Shown: positions 34,324-44,028 of the stretch, in pieces
Layout: each line of letters opens with the position of its first letter
Position numbering within the stretch: position 1 is the stretch's first letter
Origin: Desulfobulbus oligotrophicus
GTDB taxonomy: Bacteria; Desulfobacterota; Desulfobulbia; Desulfobulbales; Desulfobulbaceae
Direction of reading: 5' to 3'
Assembly: GCF_016446285.1 (NCBI RefSeq)
Contig: NZ_CP054140.1
Span: 663,501-727,500 of the forward strand
Length of the DNA stretch: 64,000 nt
Position numbers and translations under genes: made by a program
Notes under the pieces: model-generated
Databases searched by the model: none
What the model saw: only the letters and a program-made list of their open reading frames with translations
Told to the model about the DNA's origin: nothing

Positions 34324-37300
34324 ATGAGAATACTGCAGGTACGCTTCAAGAATCTGAACTCACTGGTCGGCGAATGGCAAATCGACCTGATGCATCCGGC
34401 CTTCGCGTCTGACGGCATCTTCGCCATCACCGGTCCCACCGGCGCGGGGAAAACCACCATCCTCGATGCTATTTGCCTCGCCCTATACGGGCGGACGCCG
34501 CGCTTGAACAAGGTCACCAAGAGCGGAAACGAAATCATGTCCCGCCAGACCGGCGAGTGCTTTGCCGAGGTGACCTTCGAAACCCAGACCGGGCGTTACC
34601 GCTGTCACTGGAGCCAACACCGGGCACGCAAGAAGCCGGATGGTGAACTCCAGGCCCCGAAGCACGAAATTGCCAATGCCGATTCCGGCGAAATTTTCGA
34701 ATCCAAGATCAGAGGTGTAGCCGACCAGATCGAGTCCGCTACCGGCATGGACTTTGACCGTTTTACCCGCTCCATGTTGCTGGCCCAGGGCGGCTTTGCC
34801 GCGTTCCTCCAAGCGGCACCGGATGATCGGGCTCCTATCCTGGAGCAGATAACGGGCACAGAGATCTACAGCCAGATATCCATCCGTGTCCATGAACGCC
34901 AGCGCGAAGAGAGGGAAAAACTGAACCTGCTCCAGGCTGAAACGGCAGGCATCGTGATTCTTGAGCCGGAGCAGGAACAAGAGATTGGGCAGGCACTCGA
35001 AGCAAAGCAGAAGGATGAGACAGACCTTGCCGCCAGGGCCGCTGAAACCGGGAAGGCCATTGCCTGGCTCACTACCATCGATGGGCTGAAGAAGGAAATC
35101 GTCAACCTGGCCGATGAAGCGAGCAAGCTGCAGGGCGATATCGAGGAGTTCAAACCGGATCGTGAAAAGCTGGGCCGGGCTTTGAGTGCCGCCTCGCTGG
35201 ACGGCGCATACGCAACGCTCACCGCCACCCGCAAACAGCAGGCGGATGACAGTGCAGGCTTGAAAGCCGAGGAAGAGGCTCTTCCTGGAATCGAATCCTC
35301 CGCCAAGGAACAGGCCGAGGCACTGAAATCAGCTGAGCAACAAACTGCTCGGGCCAAAGAAGAGTTGAAAGCGGCCGCGCCTACATTGCAGAAGGTTCGC
35401 TCCCTTGATCAGAAACTTGCCGATCAGAAAAAAGCTGTATCGGAAGAGGATGAGGGCTTCAAGAAGGCTACGGCAAAAATTGATGCAGACAAAAAAGCCC
35501 GGCTCGAAGAGCAGGACAAACGATCCAAGGCTCATGAGACGCTGGATCTTGTGGACGGCTATCTCAAGGAGCATGCACAGGATGAATGGCTGATAAGTGG
35601 TCTGGCTGGCGTTGAAGAACAGATCGGCGGCCTGCTTTCCAAACAAAATGAAATCGTTCAAAAAGATGCTGCTCAAGAAGCAGCCAATACGACTCTGGAA
35701 CTGGCGACAAAGTCACTCGACGACTGTCAGAAGCAATCCGGCATTCGGAAGCAGGAGCTGGAGGACGCCTTAAAACAGCTTCAGCAGGGTAAGGATGCTT
35801 TGAGCCAGTTGCTGGGAGACCGCTTGTTGCGGGAATACCGCACCGAGAAGGAAACCCTGCTGCGTGAAATGGCCTTCCTGACGAAAATTGCGGAGCTTGA
35901 AGATCACCGGGCAAAGCTGGAAGACGGCAAGCCCTGTCCACTCTGCGGTGCAACCGAGCACCCGTTTGCGGAAGGGAATGTCCCTGTTCCCGATGAAACC
36001 GAAAAGAAGATCGACGCCCTGACCAGGCTGATCAGCAAAGCCGAGGATCAGGAAGTCGCCATCAAGAAACTCGAAGAAGCTGAAAGCCTGGCCCGCAAAA
36101 ACCTGACGGAGGCTGAAAAGCTGGAGTCAGCAGCGGCTAATGACAAGAAGGCTGCCGAGAAAGCCCACGCCGAGGTGAAGGACGGCCTGGTGAAACTCCG
36201 TGCCGATTTTGCCGTACGCAGGCAGGCTGTTGCTAACAAGCTCCAGCCGCTTGGTATTGCGGACATCTCCGAAACGGACATTTCATCACTGATCGAAACC
36301 CTCACGGCGCGGCTGAAGGGGTGGCAGGCCCAGGTCAAGAAAAAGGCGGACATCGAGAAACAGATTGCCGACATCGACAGCGAGGTGAAGCGGCTGGACG
36401 CGGTTATCGAAACTCAGAGCACCGCCCTGGCTGAAAAGCTGGAGCGTCTTGAAACCTTGAAAAAGGAACTCGCCACCGGAAGTGATGAGCGCAGTGCACT
36501 GTACGGCGACAAGAATCCCGACGATGAGGAGCGCCGTTTAAACAAGGCGATTTCGGATGCCGAAGGTGCCGAAAAACAGGCCAGAGACCGGCACAATGAG
36601 CTCCAACAAAAATGGAATACCGCGAAGGTTCATGTCGAATCTCTGAATAAACGCATCGACCAACGAGAGCCGGAACTGAGAAGGCTGGAAACTGAATTCT
36701 CCGCAGCGCTCGCGCCCGTTGGCTTTTCAAATGAAGAACAGTTTTTGGCGGCCATACTGCCTTCTGAATCGAGGGCTGAGCTGACGGCCACGGCCAAGGA
36801 TCTGGATGAGCGTCAAACAGATCTGAAAGCCAGACAGAAGGATCGGGAAACGCGCTTGGCCACGGAGGTGGCCCGCAAGCTCACAGACAAGTCGCTGGAA
36901 GAACTCGAGCCCCAATTCAAGGAGCAAGAGGAGACCCTGAAAGAGCTGAGGGACATCATTGCCGGTCTTAAGCACAAGTTGAGTGAAAATGCGGCTGCAA
37001 AAGAGCGGATAAAGGAAAAGCAGACAGCTATCGAAGCTCAGAAAAAGGAGTGCCGCCGGTGGGAAAACCTGCACGAATTGATCGGCTCGGCAGACGGCAA
37101 GAAATACCGCAATTTTGCCCAGGGGCTGACCTTCGAAATGATGATTGGTCACGCCAACCGGCAATTGCAGAAAATGACCGACCGCTACTTGCTGGCTCGT
37201 GACGATGCTCAGCCCCTGGAGCTCAACGTCGTCGACAACTATCAGGCTGGGGAGATTCGATCCACGAAGAACCTTTCCGGCGGCGAGAGCTTCATCGTCA

Positions 37301-37578
37301 GCCTGTCCCTGGCGCTGGGGTTGTCTCATATGGCCAGCAAGAATGTCCGGGTGGATTCGCTGTTTCTGGATGAAGGCTTCGGCACCCTTGACGAGGAAGC
37401 CCTCGACACCGCCCTAGAAACCCTCGCGGGCCTGCAGCAGGACGGCAAACTGATCGGTGTCATTTCGCACGTGCCCGCCTTGAAGGAGCGGATCAGCACG
37501 CAGATCCAGGTAACTCCTCAAACCGGTGGCAGAAGCCAGATATCCGGGCCTGGATGCGGCAGCGTCGTCCCAGTTTAG
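34324..37578 (+). CDS. sbcC: SbcC / Rad50-like SMC ATPase subunit
   Basis: A 1084-residue protein. Walker A is GPTGAGKTTILDAICLALYG (about 37-44). Long coiled coils follow, interrupted near residue 540 by the zinc-hook PCPLCGATEHPF (CPLC). The C-terminal lobe has the ABC signature NLSGGESFIVSLSLALGL (about 982) and Walker B/D-loop SLFLDEGFGTLDEEALD (about 1015). It tethers and remodels DNA ends with SbcD. Length and arrangement are normal for SbcC. Strong heptad content and a low-complexity Glu/Lys-rich region are expected for the family. It is the last gene in the overlapping run that starts at 23257. Confidence 0.92.
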   Translation: MRILQVRFKNLNSLVGEWQIDLMHPAFASDGIFAITGPTGAGKTTILDAICLALYGRTPRLNKVTKSGNEIMSRQTGECFAEVTFETQTGRYRCHWSQHRARKKPDGELQAPKHEIANADSGEIFESKIRGVADQIESATGMDFDRFTRSMLLAQGGFAAFLQAAPDDRAPILEQITGTEIYSQISIRVHERQREEREKLNLLQAETAGIVILEPEQEQEIGQALEAKQKDETDLAARAAETGKAIAWLTTIDGLKKEIVNLADEASKLQGDIEEFKPDREKLGRALSAASLDGAYATLTATRKQQADDSAGLKAEEEALPGIESSAKEQAEALKSAEQQTARAKEELKAAAPTLQKVRSLDQKLADQKKAVSEEDEGFKKATAKIDADKKARLEEQDKRSKAHETLDLVDGYLKEHAQDEWLISGLAGVEEQIGGLLSKQNEIVQKDAAQEAANTTLELATKSLDDCQKQSGIRKQELEDALKQLQQGKDALSQLLGDRLLREYRTEKETLLREMAFLTKIAELEDHRAKLEDGKPCPLCGATEHPFAEGNVPVPDETEKKIDALTRLISKAEDQEVAIKKLEEAESLARKNLTEAEKLESAAANDKKAAEKAHAEVKDGLVKLRADFAVRRQAVANKLQPLGIADISETDISSLIETLTARLKGWQAQVKKKADIEKQIADIDSEVKRLDAVIETQSTALAEKLERLETLKKELATGSDERSALYGDKNPDDEERRLNKAISDAEGAEKQARDRHNELQQKWNTAKVHVESLNKRIDQREPELRRLETEFSAALAPVGFSNEEQFLAAILPSESRAELTATAKDLDERQTDLKARQKDRETRLATEVARKLTDKSLEELEPQFKEQEETLKELRDIIAGLKHKLSENAAAKERIKEKQTAIEAQKKECRRWENLHELIGSADGKKYRNFAQGLTFEMMIGHANRQLQKMTDRYLLARDDAQPLELNVVDNYQAGEIRSTKNLSGGESFIVSLSLALGLSHMASKNVRVDSLFLDEGFGTLDEEALDTALETLAGLQQDGKLIGVISHVPALKERISTQIQVTPQTGGRSQISGPGCGSVVPV

Positions 37579-37622
37579 CGGAGCTGGAATTTCGAGAAGA
37601 TGGTTAATAACAAGGAGACAAG

Positions 37623-37742
37623 ATGAGCAAGAAAATCAGTGGTGCCGAATATCCTCTCTCGAAAATATTCAGCTCCGATTTTGATTATGTCATACCGTCG
37701 TATCAGACAAGCTCCCTTTCTCTCTTGTGGAGGGAAGTCTGA
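37623..37742 (+). pseudogene. Truncated DUF262 (GmrSD-like) N-terminal remnant
   Basis: A 39-codon frame with its own start (ACAAGGAGACAAG before the ATG) encodes KIFSSDFDYVIPSYQ, which is the start of the DUF262 / GmrS-type N-terminal domain. Intact members continue RPYAWT. Here the homology stops at the Gln and a short unrelated tail leads to a stop. The break near 37707 is therefore a deletion point, and the next gene begins four bases after the stop. GmrSD-type enzymes restrict modified phage DNA. Confidence 0.65.
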
Positions 37743-37745
37743 AAG

Positions 37746-38975
37746 ATGCCTTCCGTCCTTGCATGGATTGACCATGACTCGAAAGCGAGGGAACGCACGC
37801 TTCGCATCCTTTCCCTTTTCCAGGAAAAGGAAAGTCGTGACGAGCTTGGGCTCGGCTCCGTGCGGGACAGCTTTGCCGATCAGTTGTTTCCAGGAACAAG
37901 CACGATCCAGACACGCCTTCGCTACATGCTTTTCGTGCCATGGATTTACCATTCGCTGGAAGAGAAGCGACTACCAGCAGAGAGTTTTTCGATCCAGGCT
38001 GACAAGCTGGAAAGAGACCTGGTTCAGCCGTTGATGGATTCCGATGATCAGGCTGGCGTCTTTGGTAAGACCGCAGGAAAGAGGCTCAAACGGTTGCCCA
38101 GCTCCGTCTACTGGGCCGGTCTCGGTGTCTGGGGAATACGCATTACGCCATTCTCGCAGGACGAATATCACAGGCGCATCGACGAGACTTACCGTCGCCG
38201 GAATGCCCTGAAGGCTCTTGAGAAAGACGCAAAGGTACGGGGAGACGACATCGACGTTGAGCAGCGGATGGCCACTCTCAGTTGGCATCCTCGATTGCCA
38301 GCACCTCCGGAAGATTTTCCGGGGGCGGTGAACTTCGCTTTATCCAGGGAAGAAGCCGAATTTATTCGGGATCGCATCCAGGTCGCTTGCCCCAATAGTC
38401 TCCTCTCGTTCTTGGCACTGCACTGCGAACCCGCCGACACCCAAGCTCCATGGGAACATCCGGACTACGGCCGCTTTTCCGAACAGCATAAAGAACTCCT
38501 GACCCATGCACGGCTGTTCTCGGAGGTGATGCATGGAGCGGCGCTCTCGTACAACGTTCAGCTCGCCAGGCTTCGAAACCATGAAGACCTTGTCGCCGAG
38601 CATCAGGCAAGTTTCGATGAATGGACCGCAAATCTTCCCCTGGAGGAAATTCGCTCCTGGTCGGTGAGCCGCCTCTGGGAGTTGACCATGGATCATGGCC
38701 ACACCATCACCCCGCAAACGAGATTCTTCGTTCAGCAGTGGATCGACCATACCCGGAGGTCCCCCAATGACCTCCTTTCTAACGCAGATGCGCTCACCCT
38801 GATCAAAAGAAGGGAAATGAAACTCAAGGGCACGCGTTCCCGATTCAGGAACCAGAGGGCGCTCGAGCAGTGGGGCGGGTACTCCGGCGTCGGAAGACTT
38901 GTCTATCGCTGGCCGAATGTGAAGGTGCTTTTGAACGACCTGTACCAGGGGATGAGCCGGGAGGAGCAATGCTGA
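37746..38975 (+). CDS. DUF6361 family protein
   Basis: A 409-residue protein. LAWIDHDSKARERTLRILSL, LGLGSVRDSFADQLFPGTST and IQTRLRYMLFVPWIYHSLE are the characteristic N-terminal DUF6361 motifs. The C-terminal part ends with YRWPNVKVLLNDLY. The function is unknown. In genome neighbourhoods DUF6361 proteins co-occur with PLD-type nucleases and large helicases in defence islands, and the next two genes are of those types. The start follows GTGGAGGGAAG. The stop overlaps the next start by seven bases. The first 150 residues are the most conserved-looking part; no catalytic motif is recognisable. Confidence 0.75.
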   Translation: MPSVLAWIDHDSKARERTLRILSLFQEKESRDELGLGSVRDSFADQLFPGTSTIQTRLRYMLFVPWIYHSLEEKRLPAESFSIQADKLERDLVQPLMDSDDQAGVFGKTAGKRLKRLPSSVYWAGLGVWGIRITPFSQDEYHRRIDETYRRRNALKALEKDAKVRGDDIDVEQRMATLSWHPRLPAPPEDFPGAVNFALSREEAEFIRDRIQVACPNSLLSFLALHCEPADTQAPWEHPDYGRFSEQHKELLTHARLFSEVMHGAALSYNVQLARLRNHEDLVAEHQASFDEWTANLPLEEIRSWSVSRLWELTMDHGHTITPQTRFFVQQWIDHTRRSPNDLLSNADALTLIKRREMKLKGTRSRFRNQRALEQWGGYSGVGRLVYRWPNVKVLLNDLYQGMSREEQC

Positions 38976-40783
38976 ACCCAAACTCCCGGAGCCTTTATAC
39001 CTCTGCATTGACCCCACCGCCGGGGATGATTTTCGACGAGGCCATTGCAACCACCTTTTCGATGGACCCAGCCCTACTGCTTGAGGCACCTGTCTACCTG
39101 GCGTTAATGGCGGCGGATGGTCATACCGATCCTGACCCGTTGTCTGTGCTTGAAGCCATCCGCAGGTACTCGAAACGAATCACCGTCTATGTGCAACGAG
39201 GACGGATTCAAGTGCCCCAGATTGCCAAGCCCAATCCATTGTTTGGGTTTCTGGAGGAAATGGTCGTCGAGGTAACGGCCCCTGGCGGAGGCGTCTTCCA
39301 TCCAAAAGTCTGGGCAATCCGTTTTGTCAGCCCCGATCAAAGCAGCTCGATGTATCGTCTGGTTGTCCTGACGAGAAATATGACCACCGATCAGTCCTGG
39401 GACCTGTCACTTCAGCTCGAAGGGACGATTGCAGGCCGGAAGTCCAAATCAAATAAACCTCTGGCTCATTTCTTCAAGACGCTTCCTGATCTGGCCACCG
39501 GAACAACAGAGCCTGGCAGGAGCGAACAAGCTCTCAGATTCGCGGACGAGTTGCATCGAGTCCAGTGGGAACTCCCCGACGGCTTTGACGAGCTGACCTT
39601 CTATCTTCCGGGAACGAAAGCGTATGACTGGGAGCCTCCCATGGCGAATCGGATGGCCGTCATTTCGCCGTTCTGTTCTGATGAGGCCCTGCGAGCATTG
39701 ACGAGAAAAACCAAGGCCGCAGATGCTCTCATCTCACGTCCGGAGTCATTATCAGCCCTGAAGAAGGAGACTCTCGAGCTCTTCACGCAATGTCTTCATC
39801 TGGACGACGCGGCGGAAACCGAGGATGGCGAGGAAGACGACGCCATCGAACAGCCGCTTGCGACCGGCCTCCATGCAAAGGTCTATCTGTTTGAGACCAG
39901 GTACTATTCAGACTATACCCATGTGATCATGGGGTCTGCGAATGCAACCAACGCGGCGCTGAATGCTTCGAAAAATGTCGAGATTCTGGTCGGGCTAGTT
40001 GGCCGGAAGAGTAAAGTCGGCGGCATCGACGAGCTTCTTGGCGCTGACGGATTAGGTGAATATCTTGTCGACTTTGACACGAGCAAGGAAGCAGAGATTG
40101 ATGCGCTCCGGCAGGCGGCTGAGGAATCCGTTGAGAGGGCTCGCTCCCGGATAGCTGAAACAGCCCTGTCCATCGAATGCAGTCCGGGATCGAAGGACGG
40201 TCTGTGGGCATTGGTGTTGACGGGAGAAATCCCATCCCTTGATGGGATCGTCAGTGCTATTGCATGGCCGATAACCGTTACTCGGGACTTCGCGGTGGAT
40301 ATTCTTAACGGCGATGCTAACGGTGGGATCGGCCTCGGAGAGTTCTCCGCCTCTTCTGTAACGGGGCTCATCGCGTTTGAGCTTAAGACCAACCATCCGG
40401 ACGTTTCGGCCCGGTTTGTTCTGAATATTCCCGTTACCGGCGTTCCAGAAGAACGCAACTCTGCCATCCTGCAAACCGTGATCAGCAATCAGGAGGGATT
40501 CCTGCGTTATCTCCTACTGTTGTTGGGGGATGATAAGGTATCCGGACTTGATCCAGGTAGTGGCACCGGGTTTGCCAAATGGTTGGCCCGGTTGGCCGAC
40601 GGTGAAGATATCCCGCTACTGGAAGAGCTGACCCGCACGTACAGCCGACACCCGGAGCGACTATCGGAAATCTCGGGGCTGGTTCGTGATCTGTCCCAGG
40701 GAAGCCAGAATGCGATTATCCCCGAGGATTTTTTGAACCTCTGGACAGTTTTTGAATCGGCTATCGGAGGGCGTGATGCATAG
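38969..40783 (+). CDS. Phospholipase D-family nuclease
   Basis: A 604-residue protein with two HKD-type signatures: GVFHPKVWAIRF (about 108-119) and GLHAKVYLFE...HVIMGSANATNAAL (about 299-330). The second is complete with H-x-K and GSxN; the first is looser. PLD-family proteins act as nucleases in several defence systems such as Mokosh and BREX-type islands, where a helicase partner feeds DNA. ATG 38969 is chosen because GAGGAG precedes it and it overlaps the DUF6361 stop. It overlaps the next gene by eight bases, so the three proteins are probably a complex. The C-terminal half (about 390-604) has no recognised domain. Confidence 0.75.
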   Translation: MLNPNSRSLYTSALTPPPGMIFDEAIATTFSMDPALLLEAPVYLALMAADGHTDPDPLSVLEAIRRYSKRITVYVQRGRIQVPQIAKPNPLFGFLEEMVVEVTAPGGGVFHPKVWAIRFVSPDQSSSMYRLVVLTRNMTTDQSWDLSLQLEGTIAGRKSKSNKPLAHFFKTLPDLATGTTEPGRSEQALRFADELHRVQWELPDGFDELTFYLPGTKAYDWEPPMANRMAVISPFCSDEALRALTRKTKAADALISRPESLSALKKETLELFTQCLHLDDAAETEDGEEDDAIEQPLATGLHAKVYLFETRYYSDYTHVIMGSANATNAALNASKNVEILVGLVGRKSKVGGIDELLGADGLGEYLVDFDTSKEAEIDALRQAAEESVERARSRIAETALSIECSPGSKDGLWALVLTGEIPSLDGIVSAIAWPITVTRDFAVDILNGDANGGIGLGEFSASSVTGLIAFELKTNHPDVSARFVLNIPVTGVPEERNSAILQTVISNQEGFLRYLLLLLGDDKVSGLDPGSGTGFAKWLARLADGEDIPLLEELTRTYSRHPERLSEISGLVRDLSQGSQNAIIPEDFLNLWTVFESAIGGRDA

Positions 40784-43700
40784 CAACCGCTTTTTATCAG
40801 CCCCCGCCTTGGCCGGTCTGAAAGATTTCCAGAGGAAGACCGTGGAGTACGTCTTCAAGCGGCTCTATGGCAATGAGCCAACTTCCCGTTTTCTGATCGC
40901 CGATGAAGTTGGACTCGGGAAAACGCTAGTCGCCCGGGGAATCATTGCCAAGACCTTGGAGCACCTTCAAGACGAGGTGGATCGGGTCGATGTGATCTAC
41001 ATCTGCTCCAATGCCGCCATCGCGACCCAAAATGTCAATCGGCTCAATGTCAGCGACACGGATGGTTTTTCTATCGCTACGCGACTGACGTACCTGCCCA
41101 GGCAAGTACGCTCGCTGCGAAAGAACAAGGTAAATTTCATCAGCCTGACGCCCGGTACAGCCTTCGATCATGCCCGCAGTCGAGGCGGGCATGCCGACGA
41201 ACGGGCGATTCTCTATCGGATGCTGTACGACTTGCCCCTGGCGCAAAATGAACGGCGTAGACGGCTGCGCGTAGGCCTCCTCAACATTCTTCAGGCGACA
41301 GCAGGTAAGGATAACTGGCGAGCCAAGGCCAAAAACCTTCCAGCAGAGGATCTGGATACAGACCTTTCCAAGGCCTTTCGCCGGGCAGTTCTTGAGGATG
41401 CTGAGTTGTATGCGGCCTTGAAGGAAGGCTGTGAACGCTTTGCCCGATACCGGGACTACAGCAGAATTCCTTGGGAAGACTCCGAGCTTCGTTACGACCT
41501 GATCGGAAAGCTCAGAAGCAAGCTGGCTTCGGTGTGCCTTTCCGCGCTTGAGCCCGACTTGGTCATCCTTGATGAATTTCAACGATTCAAGCACCTGCTG
41601 GACGGCGATGACGAAGCCTCCATGCTGGCGACCGCGCTCTTTGAACATCCCGACGTTCGCGTTCTCCTGCTGTCCGCAACGCCCTACAAAATGTTCACCC
41701 TCGACCAGGAGAATGACGAGGACGACCACTATCCAGATTTCATCAGGACACTGAACTTCCTCTTCAATGATTCCGGCAAGGTCGACGAGGTCAAAAGTCT
41801 TTTGTCAGAGCATCGAACAACGCTCCACGCCTGCGCGAAGGGCTCCGTATGTCATCCGGGGAAAAAGGCCGAACTTGAACGAGCGCTCCTGAACGTCATG
41901 TGCCGAACGGAGCGGGTCGCGACGACTCGTGATCACAATTCAATGCTGACCGAGATCGAGCGGACGGCTCCCCTCACGCCAGCGGATCTTCAGCACGCCG
42001 CGACCGTTGACGCAGTGGCAATCTGCGTTAAAGCCGGGGAACCAATTGAATACTGGAAGTCTGCGCCTTACTTGATCAACTTTTTGAAACATTATGAGCT
42101 GAGGCATAAGCTGGATGCCCAGTTAAATGCCCCTTCAGATGCTCTTCGCGGAACTCTTTCATCGGCAAATGGGCAGTTGCTGACGAAGGACAAACTGGAG
42201 GGCTATCAGGCTCTCGATCCTGCCAACCCAAGGATGCGCGTGCTCTTCGAAGACACTATTGATAAGGGCATGTGGCAGCTTTTATGGATGCCGCCGTCCA
42301 TGCCGTATATCAAGCCTGGTGACGCATACCGGGACAAGGATGGTTTGACCAAAGCCCTTGTGTTTTCCTCTTGGAGCGCCGTTCCGGACGCGGTTGCGTC
42401 AATTTGCTCCTACGAAGCCGAACGAATGATGATCGCCGGAACCTCGGTTTCCCACAGCGAACTCTATGACAAGATCAAGCCATTGCTGCGGTTTGCGGTA
42501 GCCTCAAACGATAACCGCCTTACTGGTATGCCAGTTATTGCCTGGTTGCTGCCGTCCCCAACCCTTGCCACCAAGATTGATCCGCTCGAGATTGCACTTC
42601 GCCATGGATGCGGGCCAGTGGACGCCCAGGAACTGAGGAACGAGGTTAAGGCTACCTGCCGTAGTTTGGTCGAAACCCTGCCTCGTGCCGGGGAAGGGAC
42701 GCGAGCTGACGAGCGATGGTATTGGGCGGCTCCCATTTTACTCGATTCTCATAACGGGTTGCTGGACTGGTGTAAGAGCCATTCGGGATGGAGATCCGCT
42801 ACACCGGACCATGAATCTGGCACTCGCTTCAAAGATCACATCGACCTGCTGGTCAGCATGGCGGAGGGTAACATTCCTCTCGGCCCTCAGCCGGATGATC
42901 TAGTCGATGTGCTTTGCGATCTGGCTCTTGCCGGTCCTGGCGTGTGTGCCTTGCGAGCTCTTCGCCGTATCAGTGCCGAACTTGACGTGTCCGACCCGAA
43001 CCTCCTGTCAGCCGCAGCCAGGATCGCATCCGGCTTCCGATCTCTTTTCAATATGCCGGAAACGATTGCCATGCTGCGAGGCTCCGGCGAGGACACTTAT
43101 TGGCGGTTAACGCTTCAGTACGGTATCGACGGCAATCTCCAATCGGTGCTCGACGAATATGTGCATGTCCTTCGAGAGTCTTTGGGTCTTCAAGAGCACT
43201 CACCGGAAGAACAGGTGGCTGGCATAGCCGAGTGTATCCAATCGGTGTTGTCACTGCGGACCGCGCAGATTCGAATCGATGAAATAAAGATGTCGGGCGA
43301 CGGCTTTGCTCTTGATGATTTCAACACCCGCTGTCGTTTCGCGCTCCGGTTCGGGGATATTCGAGACGACAACAACCAGGCTCTCGTTCGTGCCGACTCG
43401 GTGCGGGATGCCTTCAACTCACCGTTTCGTCCCTTCGTTCTGGCGTCGACCTCAATTGGTCAGGAAGGGTTGGACTTCCACACTTGGTGCCATGCGGTAG
43501 TCCACTGGAACCTGCCTTCCAATCCCGTTGATCTTGAACAGCGCGAAGGCCGGGTTCATCGCTACAAAGGCCATGCGGTCAGAAAGAATATCGCGGAACG
43601 ATATGGTCTGACTGCTCTCTCCGAGGCGTTTGAGGAAGGTGATCCGTGGCAGACCCTTTTCCATATCGCGGCCCAGCGAAAGTCCAATGGGCACTCCGAT

Positions 43701-44015
43701 CTCATCCCATATTGGATCTTCGAGGATGGTTCCGCCCGGGTGGAGCGCCGCATCCCTCTACTCCCGTACAGCAAGGAGGTTGGGAAGCTCAAACGACTGA
43801 AGCAAGGCTTGGCCCTTTATCGGATGGTTTTTGGTCAACCCCGCCAGGAGGACCTGCTGTTCAGCCTTAGCCAGAACGGTAACCATGAGTCAGCGGATTT
43901 AGCCGACTGGCTGATTTCGCTTCAACCCCCGGAAACTGTTTTGAAGGATGAATCGGCCGAGGAAAACACCCTGATCCTGCCTCCGGCAAAGTCCGCTCAG
44001 GGCATTAGCAATTGA
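40776..44015 (+). CDS. SNF2-like DEAD/DEAH-type helicase
   Basis: A 1079-residue protein. Residues about 15-330 hold the first RecA lobe: LKDFQRKTVEYVF, FLIADEVGLGKTLVARG (Walker A, about 43), LVILDEFQRF (about 263) and LLLSATPYKMF. The C-terminal lobe (about 885-940) has SIGQEGLDFHTWCHAVVHWN and DLEQREGRVHRYKGHAV (motif VI with Arg finger). The 550-residue stretch between has no recognised domain and may be a nuclease-regulating insert. This enzyme would be the ATP motor for the PLD nuclease and DUF6361. The start at 40776 overlaps the PLD stop by eight bases. The stop lies 13 bases before the HNH gene. Confidence 0.8.
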   Translation: MHSNRFLSAPALAGLKDFQRKTVEYVFKRLYGNEPTSRFLIADEVGLGKTLVARGIIAKTLEHLQDEVDRVDVIYICSNAAIATQNVNRLNVSDTDGFSIATRLTYLPRQVRSLRKNKVNFISLTPGTAFDHARSRGGHADERAILYRMLYDLPLAQNERRRRLRVGLLNILQATAGKDNWRAKAKNLPAEDLDTDLSKAFRRAVLEDAELYAALKEGCERFARYRDYSRIPWEDSELRYDLIGKLRSKLASVCLSALEPDLVILDEFQRFKHLLDGDDEASMLATALFEHPDVRVLLLSATPYKMFTLDQENDEDDHYPDFIRTLNFLFNDSGKVDEVKSLLSEHRTTLHACAKGSVCHPGKKAELERALLNVMCRTERVATTRDHNSMLTEIERTAPLTPADLQHAATVDAVAICVKAGEPIEYWKSAPYLINFLKHYELRHKLDAQLNAPSDALRGTLSSANGQLLTKDKLEGYQALDPANPRMRVLFEDTIDKGMWQLLWMPPSMPYIKPGDAYRDKDGLTKALVFSSWSAVPDAVASICSYEAERMMIAGTSVSHSELYDKIKPLLRFAVASNDNRLTGMPVIAWLLPSPTLATKIDPLEIALRHGCGPVDAQELRNEVKATCRSLVETLPRAGEGTRADERWYWAAPILLDSHNGLLDWCKSHSGWRSATPDHESGTRFKDHIDLLVSMAEGNIPLGPQPDDLVDVLCDLALAGPGVCALRALRRISAELDVSDPNLLSAAARIASGFRSLFNMPETIAMLRGSGEDTYWRLTLQYGIDGNLQSVLDEYVHVLRESLGLQEHSPEEQVAGIAECIQSVLSLRTAQIRIDEIKMSGDGFALDDFNTRCRFALRFGDIRDDNNQALVRADSVRDAFNSPFRPFVLASTSIGQEGLDFHTWCHAVVHWNLPSNPVDLEQREGRVHRYKGHAVRKNIAERYGLTALSEAFEEGDPWQTLFHIAAQRKSNGHSDLIPYWIFEDGSARVERRIPLLPYSKEVGKLKRLKQGLALYRMVFGQPRQEDLLFSLSQNGNHESADLADWLISLQPPETVLKDESAEENTLILPPAKSAQGISN

Positions 44016-44028
44016 TACGAGGGAGCGC

